Assembly: GCA_019075865.1 (NCBI GenBank)
Contig: JAGXAN010000005.1
Span: forward strand, 248,001-312,000
Direction of reading: 5' to 3'
Length of the DNA: 64,000 nt
Source: Hyphomicrobiales bacterium
Lineage (GTDB): Bacteria > Pseudomonadota > Alphaproteobacteria > Rhizobiales > Beijerinckiaceae
The number at the start of each line of letters is the position of its first letter. Positions within the stretch are counted from its first letter, which is position 1. This document shows positions 46,217 through 54,772 of this stretch, piece by piece. The notes beneath the pieces are model-generated. The model did not search any database and was not told the origin of the DNA. It saw only the letters and a list, made by a program, of their open reading frames with translations. The position numbers were made by a program, and so were the translations under genes.

Positions 46217-46822
46217 ATGAAAAAGATCACCAAGGTTATCGGAATCGGTGCCATTGTCGCCGCACTTGCCGGTATTGGCATTACCGCCATGGCAGAAACG
46301 TCGGGACATGGCTTCGGCCCTTCATTCATGCACGAGCATATGGGGTCGGGCATGGGTCATCGCATGATGGGCATGGAAAACGGGATGGGGAAAGACCGTC
46401 AGCGCGGCGATTTTCGCAATCCTGCCGAACATCTCGCGACGCTGAAGACCGAACTTAATATCACCCCAACCCAGACCGCGGCTTGGGACACCTATGCGAA
46501 AGCGGTGCAGGATGCCGCCGGGCAGATGCCAAAGCCGGACATGGATACCATGCGCAAAATGTCAGAGCAGGATCGCACGGCTATGATGACTTCCATGCAA
46601 AGCGCCCACGAGGAAACCTTTGCCAAGGTGAAGACGGCGGCCGAAGCGCTGTTGCCAACACTGGATGACGCGCAAAAAGCCAAGGCCCAGACCGTGCTGC
46701 CAGGCCTTGCCCAACGCGGCCCGGGCCGCATGGGCATGATGGGTTCGGGCAAGATGGGTTCGGGCGAGATGGGTTCAGGCATGGGCATGATGCATGGCCA
46801 CATGGATGAAACACACGACTAA
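46217..46822 (+). CDS. Spy/CpxP-type LTXXQ periplasmic protein
   Basis: This 201-residue protein has a signal peptide ending near AMA and a helical core like Spy/CpxP, with ELNITPTQTAAWDTYA near residue 80 matching the LTxxQ motif. Both ends are Met/His-rich (HEHMGSGMGHRMMGMENGMG and MGMMGSGKMGSGEMGSGMGM in part). Such proteins protect periplasmic proteins or bind metal under envelope stress. AGGAG precedes the ATG. It is divergent from the two-component system that likely controls it. Confidence 0.82.
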   Translation: MKKITKVIGIGAIVAALAGIGITAMAETSGHGFGPSFMHEHMGSGMGHRMMGMENGMGKDRQRGDFRNPAEHLATLKTELNITPTQTAAWDTYAKAVQDAAGQMPKPDMDTMRKMSEQDRTAMMTSMQSAHEETFAKVKTAAEALLPTLDDAQKAKAQTVLPGLAQRGPGRMGMMGSGKMGSGEMGSGMGMMHGHMDETHD

Positions 46823-46855
46823 AAGCACACCTCTCAACAGGTGACAAAATAGCAA

Positions 46856-47056
46856 AGCGACCGTGCGGCAAGGCATCGTCTTGTCCGCCCGGTCGCTAAA
46901 CTGCCACATGCCAGTTCGCGCCCTTGCTGGGGGCAGGATGGATACTGCCCCGTTGCGGGCCGACAACGGTTAGCAAACGGCATGACCCCAATTTGGGCCG
47001 CAAATCTTTGGTGCAAGGCCTCGATATTGGCGAGCCGGTCGGCTAAACTCCGGCTC
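46856..47056 (+). promoter_or_regulatory. Leader with three inverted repeats
   Basis: Three inverted repeats occupy the leader of the dehydratase gene. A long imperfect hairpin at 46856-46897 pairs AGCGACCG with CGGTCGCT and an inner GCGG/CCGC and CAAG/CTTG. A second pairs GGGGCAG (46930-46936) with CTGCCCC (46945-46951). A third pairs GAGCCGG (47032-47038) with CCGGCTC (47050-47056), 26 bases before the ATG. None has a T-run, so terminators are unlikely; RNA control or operators are possible. Confidence 0.5.
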
Positions 47057-47082
47057 AGGCAGGGCAATCAGGGGACAAGGCC

Positions 47083-48636
47083 ATGACAAGTTCCACGCAG
47101 GAAAAGCTGAACGGCAAATATGCGCCTCGCTATATCCGCATTGACCCACGCGATAATGTGGCGATTGTCGTCAATGATTTTGGCCTGCCTGCCGGTTCAA
47201 CCTTCGCCGACGGGCTGCAATTGATCGACTTCGTGCCACAAGGGCACAAGACCGCCCTTGCCGACATTGCCGATGGCGCACCTATTCTGCGCTATGGCGA
47301 AATCATCGGCACTGCCATCGGGCCGATCAAGGCGGGTGCCTGGGTGGAGGAAGCGCGCATTGCCATGCCGAGCCCGCCGGTTTTGGCGCAGCTTGATCTG
47401 GCCACAAAAATCCCCAAGCTCCAGCCGGCGCTGGAGGGCCATACCTTTGAAGGCTATCGCAACAAGGATGGCTCGGTCGGCACAAAGAACATTCTGGCGA
47501 TCAGCACCAGCGTCCAATGCGTCACCGGCACGCTGGAATTTGCGGTCAAACGCATTCGTACCGAGCTCTTGCCAAAATATCCCAATGTCGATGCCGTCGT
47601 TGCTCTCACCCACGCCTATGGCTGCGGCGTCGCCATAGCCGCGCCCCTCGCAAATGTCCCGATCCGCACCCTGCAAAATCTCGCCAAAAACCCGAATTTT
47701 GGCGGCGAGGTCATGGTGGTGGGCCTTGGTTGCGAGAAACTGGCCCCGGAGCGACTAATCCCCGATGGCACCCCCGCCCATATCCTGCGCATGCAGGATG
47801 AGGCATTTGAAGGCTTTGGGGCGATTGTGGATGGCATAATGGCAATGGCGCAAGCCCGGCTTGAACAGCTCAACAAGCGTCAGCGCGAGACCTGCCCGGC
47901 TGCAGATCTGGTCGTCGGCATGCAATGCGGCGGCAGCGATGCCTTTTCCGGTGTCACCGCCAATCCGGCCCTCGGCTTTGCCGCCGATCTGCTGGTGCGC
48001 GCCGGCGCGACCGTGATGTTTTCGGAAGTCACCGAGGTGCGCGATGCAATTCACTTGCTCACACCGCGCGCTGCAACCGAGGAGGTGGGCCAGGCTTTGG
48101 TGCGCGAAATGCAATGGTATGATGATTATCTGGCACGCGGCGGCGCCGACCGCAGCGCCAATACCACGCCTGGCAACAAGAAGGGCGGGCTGGCCAACAT
48201 TGTTGAAAAATCGCTGGGCTCCATCGCCAAATCCGGCACCAGCCGCATTTCCGGCGTGCTGTCACCCGGCGAAAAAGTGCATCAGAAGGGCCTGATTTTT
48301 GCCGCAACTCCAGCGAGTGATTTCATTTGCGGCACATTGCAACTGGCCTCTGGCATGACCTTACAGGTATTCACCACCGGTCGCGGCACACCCTATGGCC
48401 TGGCCGCTGCGCCGGTCATCAAGGTGGCAACACGCACCGAACTGGCGCAACGCTGGCACGACCTGATCGATTTTGACGCTGGCAAGATCGCCACCGGTGA
48501 AGCAACCATCGAGGAAACCGGTTGGGAATTGTTCCAAACCATCCTCGATGTCGCCAGCGGGCGCGTAAAACCATGGTCGGATCAATGGGGTCTTTACAAT
48601 GATCTCACCTTGTTCAATCCAGCGCCGGTAACATAG
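47083..48636 (+). CDS. Galactarate/altronate dehydratase-family protein
   Basis: This 517-residue protein belongs to the UxaA/GarD family of iron-dependent sugar-acid dehydratases. An N-terminal SAF-type domain (residues about 15-105) precedes the catalytic domain, which has [25 protein letters not shown] and [19 protein letters not shown]. It could dehydrate galactarate, altronate or a related acid. GGGG lies eight bases before the ATG. It converges with ligC, nine bases between stops, so it is not in the lig operon. Confidence 0.88.
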   Translation: MTSSTQEKLNGKYAPRYIRIDPRDNVAIVVNDFGLPAGSTFADGLQLIDFVPQGHKTALADIADGAPILRYGEIIGTAIGPIKAGAWVEEARIAMPSPPVLAQLDLATKIPKLQPALEGHTFEGYRNKDGSVGTKNILAISTSVQCVTGTLEFAVKRIRTELLPKYPNVDAVVALTHAYGCGVAIAAPLANVPIRTLQNLAKNPNFGGEVMVVGLGCEKLAPERLIPDGTPAHILRMQDEAFEGFGAIVDGIMAMAQARLEQLNKRQRETCPAADLVVGMQCGGSDAFSGVTANPALGFAADLLVRAGATVMFSEVTEVRDAIHLLTPRAATEEVGQALVREMQWYDDYLARGGADRSANTTPGNKKGGLANIVEKSLGSIAKSGTSRISGVLSPGEKVHQKGLIFAATPASDFICGTLQLASGMTLQVFTTGRGTPYGLAAAPVIKVATRTELAQRWHDLIDFDAGKIATGEATIEETGWELFQTILDVASGRVKPWSDQWGLYNDLTLFNPAPVT

Positions 48637-48645
48637 TCGGTCAAT

Positions 48646-49611
48646 CTACGCCGCCTCCACATTCAATTGCTGTTCCAGTTCATGCAGCACCCGATAGCAC
48701 GGCAAAACCTGCGCCACGAAGGCGTTGGGCGCGCGCCCTTCGCGGATGGCGGCGAAGAATTCGCGATCCTGCAACTCGATGCCATTCATCGAGACATCCA
48801 CGCGCGAGACATCAATTTTCTCCTCCTTGCCATTAAACAGGTCGTCATAACGCGCGAGATAGGTGCCATTGTCGCAAATATAGCGGAAGAAAGTGCCGAG
48901 CGGCCCGTCATTGTTGAACGAGAGGCTGAGCGTGCAAATCGCGCCGCCTCGCGTTTTCAGCTGGATGGACATATCCATGGCAATGCCAAGCGCCGGATGA
49001 ATCGGCCCCTGAACGATATGGGCCTTCACGATTTCATCTTGCGTCTGATAAGCAAACAAATCCACAGTATGCGCGGCGTGGTGCCACAACAAATGATCCG
49101 TCCATGACCGCGCCTGTCCGAGCGCATTCATATTCGTGCGGCGGAAAAAATAGGTCTGCACATCCATCTGCGTAACGCGCAACTCACCTGCCACAATCTT
49201 CTTGTGCACGAATTGGTGCGAGGGATTGAAGCGGCGGGTATGGCCGACCATACATACCCGGCCGGTCTGCTCTTGCACCTGCATCACAGCCTGCGCATCA
49301 GCCCATGAATCGGCCACCGGAATCTCGACCTGCACGTGCTTGCCAGCTTTCATGCAGGCAATGGCTTGGCCCGCGTGCATCTGGGTAGGCGTGCAAAGGA
49401 TGACCGCGTCCAGTTCCGGCAGTTTCAGCGCCGCGTCGAGATCGGTAAAAGCATGCGCAATGCCGTATTTCTTCGCGACATTCAAGGTATCCTCGAGCTT
49501 GCGGCTGACCAGCGCAACAACCTCAATATCGGCATGGTCTTTCTGGATCTGCTGGATGGCATCGAGATGCTTGATGCCAAAGGCACCGGCTCCGGCAAGC
49601 GCGACTCTCAT
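48646..49611 (-). CDS. ligC: 4-carboxy-2-hydroxymuconate-6-semialdehyde dehydrogenase
   Basis: LigC oxidises the ring-cleavage product of protocatechuate to 2-pyrone-4,6-dicarboxylate, using NADP. The 321-residue product is a Gfo/Idh/MocA-fold enzyme with nucleotide-binding GAGAFGIKHLDAI and the Lys-His-Val region AGKHVQVEIPVADSWAD. I chose the ATG at 49611 with AGGAG just before it; a start at 49644 lies in the preceding gene. It is the last gene of the operon, 14 bases after ligI. Confidence 0.9.
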   Translation of the reverse strand: MRVALAGAGAFGIKHLDAIQQIQKDHADIEVVALVSRKLEDTLNVAKKYGIAHAFTDLDAALKLPELDAVILCTPTQMHAGQAIACMKAGKHVQVEIPVADSWADAQAVMQVQEQTGRVCMVGHTRRFNPSHQFVHKKIVAGELRVTQMDVQTYFFRRTNMNALGQARSWTDHLLWHHAAHTVDLFAYQTQDEIVKAHIVQGPIHPALGIAMDMSIQLKTRGGAICTLSLSFNNDGPLGTFFRYICDNGTYLARYDDLFNGKEEKIDVSRVDVSMNGIELQDREFFAAIREGRAPNAFVAQVLPCYRVLHELEQQLNVEAA

Positions 49612-49625
49612 GGTTTTCTCCTGAT

Positions 49626-50519
49626 TTAATTCTGCCCGGGCCAATAGAGCCGCATCGGATTTTCAACGAGAAGCTGGTTTTGCAGGCGCTCGGTGACGGC
49701 AATTCGTGGAATGAAATCCACCAGTTTTCCATCATCGGGCATATGCGATTTCAAATTCGGATGCGGCCAATCGGTGCCCCAGAGGACACGCTCGGGGAAA
49801 GCCTCGACAATGCGCCGCGCAAAGGGAACGACGTCATCATAGGTGTTCGGCCCAGTCCGGCTCAGGCGTTCCGGGCAAGTCACCTTGCACCAGAAGTTAT
49901 CGCGCTGCATCAATCGGACAAAAAGCTCAAATTCCGGCCCAAATGCATCCTTGCTGACATCCGGACGGCCCATGTGATCGACAACGACCGTCGTTGGCAG
50001 GCTGGCGAAAAAATCAAAATATTCGGCGAGATCTTCCGCCTCGAAATAAATCACGATATGCCAGCCCAGTTTGGCAACCCGCCCCGCGATTTCAGCCAAG
50101 GAATCGAAGGGCAGCGCGTCCACCAGGCGTTTGACGAAATTGAACCGCACACCGCGCACGCCAGCCATATTCAGTGCCTGCAACTCTGCATCCGTGACCG
50201 AACGCTTGACCGTGGCGACACCGCGCGCCTTGCCATTTGATTTTTGCAACGCATCGACGAGCGCCCGATTATCGGCACCGTGGCAAGTGGCCTGCACAAT
50301 CACATTGCGCTCGAAGCCGAGAAAATCCCGCAGCGCAAACAATTGCGCGGCAGAAGCATCGCAAGGCGTATATTTGCGCTCCGGCGCGAAAGGAAACACA
50401 TCACCGGGGCCAAAAACATGACAATGCGCATCCACCGCCCCTTTCGGCAACCTGAATTGCGGCTTGGACGGATGCGGATGCCAGTCGAGCCAATCGGCGT
50501 CCTTGGTGAAAACCGCCAT
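49626..50519 (-). CDS. ligI: 2-pyrone-4,6-dicarboxylate hydrolase
   Basis: LigI opens the lactone 2-pyrone-4,6-dicarboxylate to 4-oxalomesaconate. The 297-residue amidohydrolase-fold protein has VDAHCHVFGPGDVFPF near the N terminus and the active-site region LWGTDWPHPN with the catalytic Asp. It starts one base after ligJ. In family members the enzyme works without a bound metal, so the missing metal ligands are normal. Confidence 0.92.
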   Translation of the reverse strand: MAVFTKDADWLDWHPHPSKPQFRLPKGAVDAHCHVFGPGDVFPFAPERKYTPCDASAAQLFALRDFLGFERNVIVQATCHGADNRALVDALQKSNGKARGVATVKRSVTDAELQALNMAGVRGVRFNFVKRLVDALPFDSLAEIAGRVAKLGWHIVIYFEAEDLAEYFDFFASLPTTVVVDHMGRPDVSKDAFGPEFELFVRLMQRDNFWCKVTCPERLSRTGPNTYDDVVPFARRIVEAFPERVLWGTDWPHPNLKSHMPDDGKLVDFIPRIAVTERLQNQLLVENPMRLYWPGQN

Positions 50520-50520
50520 G

Positions 50521-51573
50521 TTACAGCCCCCTCGCCGTCAATTGCGCATCAAGGCGCGGATAGACCCTTCGCGCATTGCCCTCGAAAATGGCGAATTTGT
50601 CGGCGTCCGACAGCGGCAAAGCATCGACATAACGCTTTGTGTCGTCAAAATAATACCCTGTTTCGGGGTCAATGCCGCGCACCGCGCCCACCATCTCCGA
50701 GCCAAACAGAATGTTTTTGACGTCAATTACCTTGGCCAAGAGATCAATGCCCGGCTGATGATAGACGCAGGTGTCGAAATAGACATTCCTCATCACGTGA
50801 TCGCGCAGGTTCGGCTTTTTCAGCATATCCGCCAGCCCGCGATACCGTCCCCAATGATAGGGCACCGCACCGCCGCCATGCGGAATGATCAGCCGAAGTT
50901 GCGGGAAATCCTTGAACAGATCACCCTGGATCAATTGCATGAAAGCCGTGGTGTCCGCATTGATGTAATAGGCACCGGTCGCATGGAAATTGCAGTTGCA
51001 CGATCCCGAGACATGGATCATCGCTGGCACGTCCAGTTCAACCATCTTTTCATAAAACGGATACCAGCTCCTGTCGTACAGCGGCTTGCCCGTCCAATGC
51101 CCGCCCGATGGATCGGGATTGAGATTGCAGCCAACAAAGCCAAGCTCGCTGACGCAGCGTTCGAGTTCGGCAATGGCCGCCCCCAAATCAGCCTTGGGTG
51201 ATTGCGGCAATTGGCAGACACCGGCGAAATAGGTTGGATAGAGATCCACCACCCGCTTGATGATGTTATTGGATTCGCGCGCCCAGGCGATATTGGTGGC
51301 GCCATCGCCTTCATGCGGTGCCATCACCGAAGCGCGCGGCGAGAAAATGGTCATATCCGCGCCGCGTTGCTTCAGCAATTTAAGCTGGTTGGTTTCAATG
51401 CTCTCGCGCAGCTCATCGTCCGAAATCACCACGCCTTTGGGCTGCGGCATTTGCGGATTGTTGAAATGCGCGATCTGTCCGTCGCGGAACGCCTGCAAAG
51501 CCGCAGGTGCCGTGGTATAGTGGCCATGACAATCGATGATCATCGGCGCTCTGTTCGGCGATTGCTTGCTCAT
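50521..51573 (-). CDS. ligJ: 4-oxalomesaconate hydratase
   Basis: LigJ adds water to 4-oxalomesaconate to give 4-carboxy-4-hydroxy-2-oxoadipate. The 350-residue amidohydrolase-superfamily protein has IIDCHGHYTTAPAAL near the N terminus, MIHVSGSCNCNFHATGAYYINADTTAF in its central part and the IPHGGGAVPYHWGRYRG region. It lies three bases after ligB and one base before ligI. The motifs and place in the operon make the assignment firm. Confidence 0.92.
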   Translation of the reverse strand: MSKQSPNRAPMIIDCHGHYTTAPAALQAFRDGQIAHFNNPQMPQPKGVVISDDELRESIETNQLKLLKQRGADMTIFSPRASVMAPHEGDGATNIAWARESNNIIKRVVDLYPTYFAGVCQLPQSPKADLGAAIAELERCVSELGFVGCNLNPDPSGGHWTGKPLYDRSWYPFYEKMVELDVPAMIHVSGSCNCNFHATGAYYINADTTAFMQLIQGDLFKDFPQLRLIIPHGGGAVPYHWGRYRGLADMLKKPNLRDHVMRNVYFDTCVYHQPGIDLLAKVIDVKNILFGSEMVGAVRGIDPETGYYFDDTKRYVDALPLSDADKFAIFEGNARRVYPRLDAQLTARGL

Positions 51574-51576
51574 GGC

Positions 51577-52416
51577 CTATACCGCCTGCAAAATTTGAAT
51601 GGCCGAAGCCGTGTTGGAAATCGGAATGTGGTAATTGCGGTGCATTTCCTCGGCTTTTGCCCCCAGAATTCCGCGCCCCACAATCCAGTTCAACACCTCA
51701 AGGCCCTGGGTTCCCGACAATTCCACCAATTGATGAATGGAATATTTGGTCAGGTCTTCGGGCGTATTGATCAGCGCATGCAAGCATTCCGCGTCAAAAT
51801 CGGCGTTGATAAAGCCGGCGCGTTCGCCATCCAATTGATGCGACAGGCCGCCCGTGGAGAGCACCATTACCTTTTGGTTCGAGCCATAAGCATGAATGGC
51901 GCGGCCAATGGCCTTGCCAAAATCGAGGCAGCGTTTGGCGGTCGGCAACGGGTGCTGCACCGTATTGATGCACACCGGCACAATCTTGACCGGCGGCGGC
52001 AATAGATCCGGCCACAGCAATTGCAGCGGTATCGTCACGGCATGGTCGATCAGCATTTCCTGGCAGGTGACGACATCAAATTCATCTTCCACCACACCTT
52101 CAATGATCGCCCAGGACAGTTTTGCGTCTCCCGCCACGGGCGGGATGGTGGCAATCCCCCAGCCTTCATCGGCTGTCGCATAGGATTGGGCTGCGCCAAT
52201 CGCAAAAGTCGGCATTTTGTCTAGAAAGAAATTCAGACCGTGGTCATTGTAAACCACTACCACCACATCCGGTTTTTGCTCGGCAATCCAGCTATGCACC
52301 TTGTGAAATCCGTCAAAAAACGGCTTCCAATAGGCGTCCTGTTGCAGCTTGAGCGCTATGGCTTTGCCGATGGAGGGAATGTGCGATGTCGATACGCTCC
52401 CCAGGATTTTAGACAT
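51577..52416 (-). CDS. ligB: Protocatechuate 4,5-dioxygenase beta subunit
   Basis: LigB is the catalytic subunit of the Fe(II) extradiol dioxygenase that opens protocatechuate between carbons 4 and 5. The 279-residue product carries the iron-ligand region STSHIPSIGKAIA and VYNDHGLNFF, and the conserved SHQLDGERAGFIN. It overlaps ligA by eight bases, which fits equal production of the alpha and beta subunits. Confidence 0.95.
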   Translation of the reverse strand: MSKILGSVSTSHIPSIGKAIALKLQQDAYWKPFFDGFHKVHSWIAEQKPDVVVVVYNDHGLNFFLDKMPTFAIGAAQSYATADEGWGIATIPPVAGDAKLSWAIIEGVVEDEFDVVTCQEMLIDHAVTIPLQLLWPDLLPPPVKIVPVCINTVQHPLPTAKRCLDFGKAIGRAIHAYGSNQKVMVLSTGGLSHQLDGERAGFINADFDAECLHALINTPEDLTKYSIHQLVELSGTQGLEVLNWIVGRGILGAKAEEMHRNYHIPISNTASAIQILQAV

Positions 52417-52789
52417 TTTTTCCGCCTTTCATCACCATTTCGTTTTTCGATGCAAAGGATTGCAGGTAGGCCTTGAATTCCTCGACACTTTTCCCGGTTT
52501 GCTGCGCGCCAATGTCTTGCATGTTCAAGCCAAAAATCCCGGCGAGCTTGGCGAGGTAATAGGCATTGCCGCCAGCAGCAATCATTTGCAGCACATTTCG
52601 GGCGCGAATAGCCGCCTTTTGCTGGTCGTTGAGGCCGTATTTGGCCATATAGGCCTCTTCATCGGCGAGAAATGCTTTGCGGCACTCGCCCGCGTTGAAC
52701 GAATAGCACATGCGGTTGAGCGCGTAGCCCTTCATGGCCTCCTCCGGCCCAAAGGGCACCGTGCCCGGAATGGAATGATGTGATGTCAT
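52409..52789 (-). CDS. ligA: Protocatechuate 4,5-dioxygenase alpha subunit
   Basis: LigA is the small helical subunit that caps the LigB active site. The 126-residue product has NRMCYSFNAGECRKAFLADEEAYMAKYGL in its N-terminal half and GGNAYYLAKLAGIFG near residue 75. GGAGGAG precedes the ATG, a strong ribosome site. The overlap with ligB supports a complex with fixed proportions. Confidence 0.95.
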   Translation of the reverse strand: MTSHHSIPGTVPFGPEEAMKGYALNRMCYSFNAGECRKAFLADEEAYMAKYGLNDQQKAAIRARNVLQMIAAGGNAYYLAKLAGIFGLNMQDIGAQQTGKSVEEFKAYLQSFASKNEMVMKGGKNV

Positions 52790-52851
52790 GCTCTCTCCTC
52801 CAAGGAATTTGGCCTCAGTGTTTCATCCGGTGAGCGCCATCGGGGCGATGC

Positions 52852-53958
52852 TCATGAAGGGTCTGCGTCAAATAGCGACTCGGCCACGAAAACCTCCCCC
52901 CGCATCAGCAGGCGTGCCGTGCGCAGCAGCGCCGAGCGTGCGACTTTCAGTTGCTGGCCCTGCCCTTCCACCTGCATCTCGACGCTGAAAAAGCCGGTGG
53001 GATGTTCGATCTGGAAAGTTCTGGAGCCGTTCATCGCCTGCCCTTTGTCAGCAACCGAGCCTTTCAGCGCGCAGGCCGTTGCGACCGAAACCGCACCCAA
53101 AACCCCGATGGCCTCATGCACGCGGTGCGGAATGAAGGTGCGGGTGGAAACATCGCCGCCATGTTGCGCCGGGGCGATCAATGTCATTTTCGGCACGGAT
53201 TTGCGCGTAACGTCGCCCAGATTCATCATCGGCCCGACTTTGAGCCTTATGGCCTCAACCCGCGCCCGAACCGACGCATTGGCCTCGATTTCCGCCGGGC
53301 TTTCATAGCCACTCAAGCCAAAATCACTGGCATTCATCACCACAACCGGCATGCCATTGTCGATCAATGTCACCTTGACGCCATCCACCTCGTCGATGAC
53401 ATGGCCGGTCGGCAGCAGCGCGCCGCAACTGGAACCGGCGACATCGAGAAAATCCAGCATAACGGGCGCATGGCTGCCCGGCACCCCGTCAATGCGCGCA
53501 TCCCCATGATAGATGACGCGCCGGTTCGGCGTCAGCACCCGCGCTTTCGCCAGGGCACCCGTATTGACCATGTGAATCCGCACGTCAGTGAATTCGTCCT
53601 GCGCTGCAACCAGCCCCGTCTCGATGACGAAAGGCCCGACACCGGCGAGAATATTGCCACAATTCTGCGTGTCGGAAACTTCGGCCTTGTCGACCGAAAC
53701 TTGCAAAAACAGATAGTCGACGTCCGCATCATGGCGGGTTGATTTTGAAACCACCGCGACTTTGGAGGTCAGCGGATGCGCGCCGCCCACGCCATCGATC
53801 TGGCGGGCATCCGGCGAGCCCATGGCTGCCAGCAGAACCGCATCGCGTCGCGCACTGTCGGCGGGCAGATCGTGGGCCATGAAATACAGACCCTTCGACG
53901 TGCCGCCACGCATTAGATACGCTGGAATCGACCTTTGATCGCCTAGCCCATGCGCCAT
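52852..53958 (-). CDS. ligU: 4-oxalomesaconate tautomerase (LigU/GalD, PrpF family)
   Basis: This enzyme moves a double bond in 4-oxalomesaconate so that LigJ can hydrate it. The 368-residue protein is of the PrpF family with diaminopimelate-epimerase fold. It has IPAYLMRGGTSKGLYF near residue 11 and the second active-site half around NCGNILAGVGPF. It lies three bases after ligK and 62 bases before ligA. A methylaconitate isomerase (PrpF) alternative is unlikely in this operon. Confidence 0.85.
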   Translation of the reverse strand: MAHGLGDQRSIPAYLMRGGTSKGLYFMAHDLPADSARRDAVLLAAMGSPDARQIDGVGGAHPLTSKVAVVSKSTRHDADVDYLFLQVSVDKAEVSDTQNCGNILAGVGPFVIETGLVAAQDEFTDVRIHMVNTGALAKARVLTPNRRVIYHGDARIDGVPGSHAPVMLDFLDVAGSSCGALLPTGHVIDEVDGVKVTLIDNGMPVVVMNASDFGLSGYESPAEIEANASVRARVEAIRLKVGPMMNLGDVTRKSVPKMTLIAPAQHGGDVSTRTFIPHRVHEAIGVLGAVSVATACALKGSVADKGQAMNGSRTFQIEHPTGFFSVEMQVEGQGQQLKVARSALLRTARLLMRGEVFVAESLFDADPS

Positions 53959-53961
53959 GAC

Positions 53962-54654
53962 TTACCCCTTGTAATCGGCTTGCCTGATATAGGTCAGGCC
54001 CTTGTCCTTCAGTTTCTGACGCATGTCATAAATGTCGAGGCCAAGCTCCCCATTGGCAAAGCGCACGCGCCTTGCCTCCTCGGAGGCGACCCGCGCATCG
54101 GCCTTGTCCGCGACCTCCTTGGCCTTCAGACGCGCCACCACGCAAACCCCGTCATCATCGGCGACGATCACGTCACCCGGATGCACCAGCGCATTGGCGC
54201 AAACCATCGGCAGATTAACCTTGCCCAGATATTCGCGCCCGCAACCACGCGCATAAACCGCCTTGGACCACACCGGAAATCCCATTTGCGTGAGGGTGGC
54301 GATGTCGCGCACGCCGGCATTGATGATCAGCCCCTTGACGCCGCGCGCCTTGAGCGATGTCGCCAGCAAATCGCCGAAATAGCCATCCTCGCAAGGGCTG
54401 GTCGGGCTAACAACCAGCACGTCTCCGGCGCGACATTGCTCCACGGCAACATGGATCATCCAATTGTCGCCGGGGGCGAGTTCCACCGTGACCGCAGGGC
54501 CGGCAATTTGCGCCGGACGATATATCGGCCGCAAATGCGCCGCCATCAGTCCCACCCGCCCCTGCGCTTCATGCACCGTGGCAACACCATGCCCCTGCAG
54601 GCGGGCGCAATCGGCCAGATCAGGGCGAGCAATATCGGTAATCACGACAGACAT
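53962..54654 (-). CDS. ligK: 4-carboxy-4-hydroxy-2-oxoadipate aldolase
   Basis: LigK cleaves 4-carboxy-4-hydroxy-2-oxoadipate into pyruvate and oxaloacetate, ending the pathway. The 230-residue class II aldolase has TVEAQGR-like text, the metal/substrate segment [27 protein letters not shown] and [14 protein letters not shown]. It is the promoter-proximal gene of the operon, divergent from the LysR-type regulator. GAGG precedes the ATG. Confidence 0.92.
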   Translation of the reverse strand: MSVVITDIARPDLADCARLQGHGVATVHEAQGRVGLMAAHLRPIYRPAQIAGPAVTVELAPGDNWMIHVAVEQCRAGDVLVVSPTSPCEDGYFGDLLATSLKARGVKGLIINAGVRDIATLTQMGFPVWSKAVYARGCGREYLGKVNLPMVCANALVHPGDVIVADDDGVCVVARLKAKEVADKADARVASEEARRVRFANGELGLDIYDMRQKLKDKGLTYIRQADYKG

Positions 54655-54711
54655 GGAACCTCACGGGGTTGGAGCATCGGCTCTACAATTAGGCCCGCCT
54701 GCCGCGAAACC

Positions 54712-54740
54712 GATATAGTCTTTTGGGCTTGCAGATATAG
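54712..54740. promoter_or_regulatory. GATATAG direct repeats in the lig control region
   Basis: GATATAG occurs at 54712-54718 and again at 54734-54740, spaced by 22 bases, about two helical turns. An 8-base palindrome GTTATAAC follows at 54747-54754. Both lie between ligK and the LysR-type gene and are candidate binding sites for its two helix-turn-helix domains. Confidence 0.55.
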
Positions 54741-54772
54741 ATTTTTGTTATAACTTGGAAATATCGGCAATA

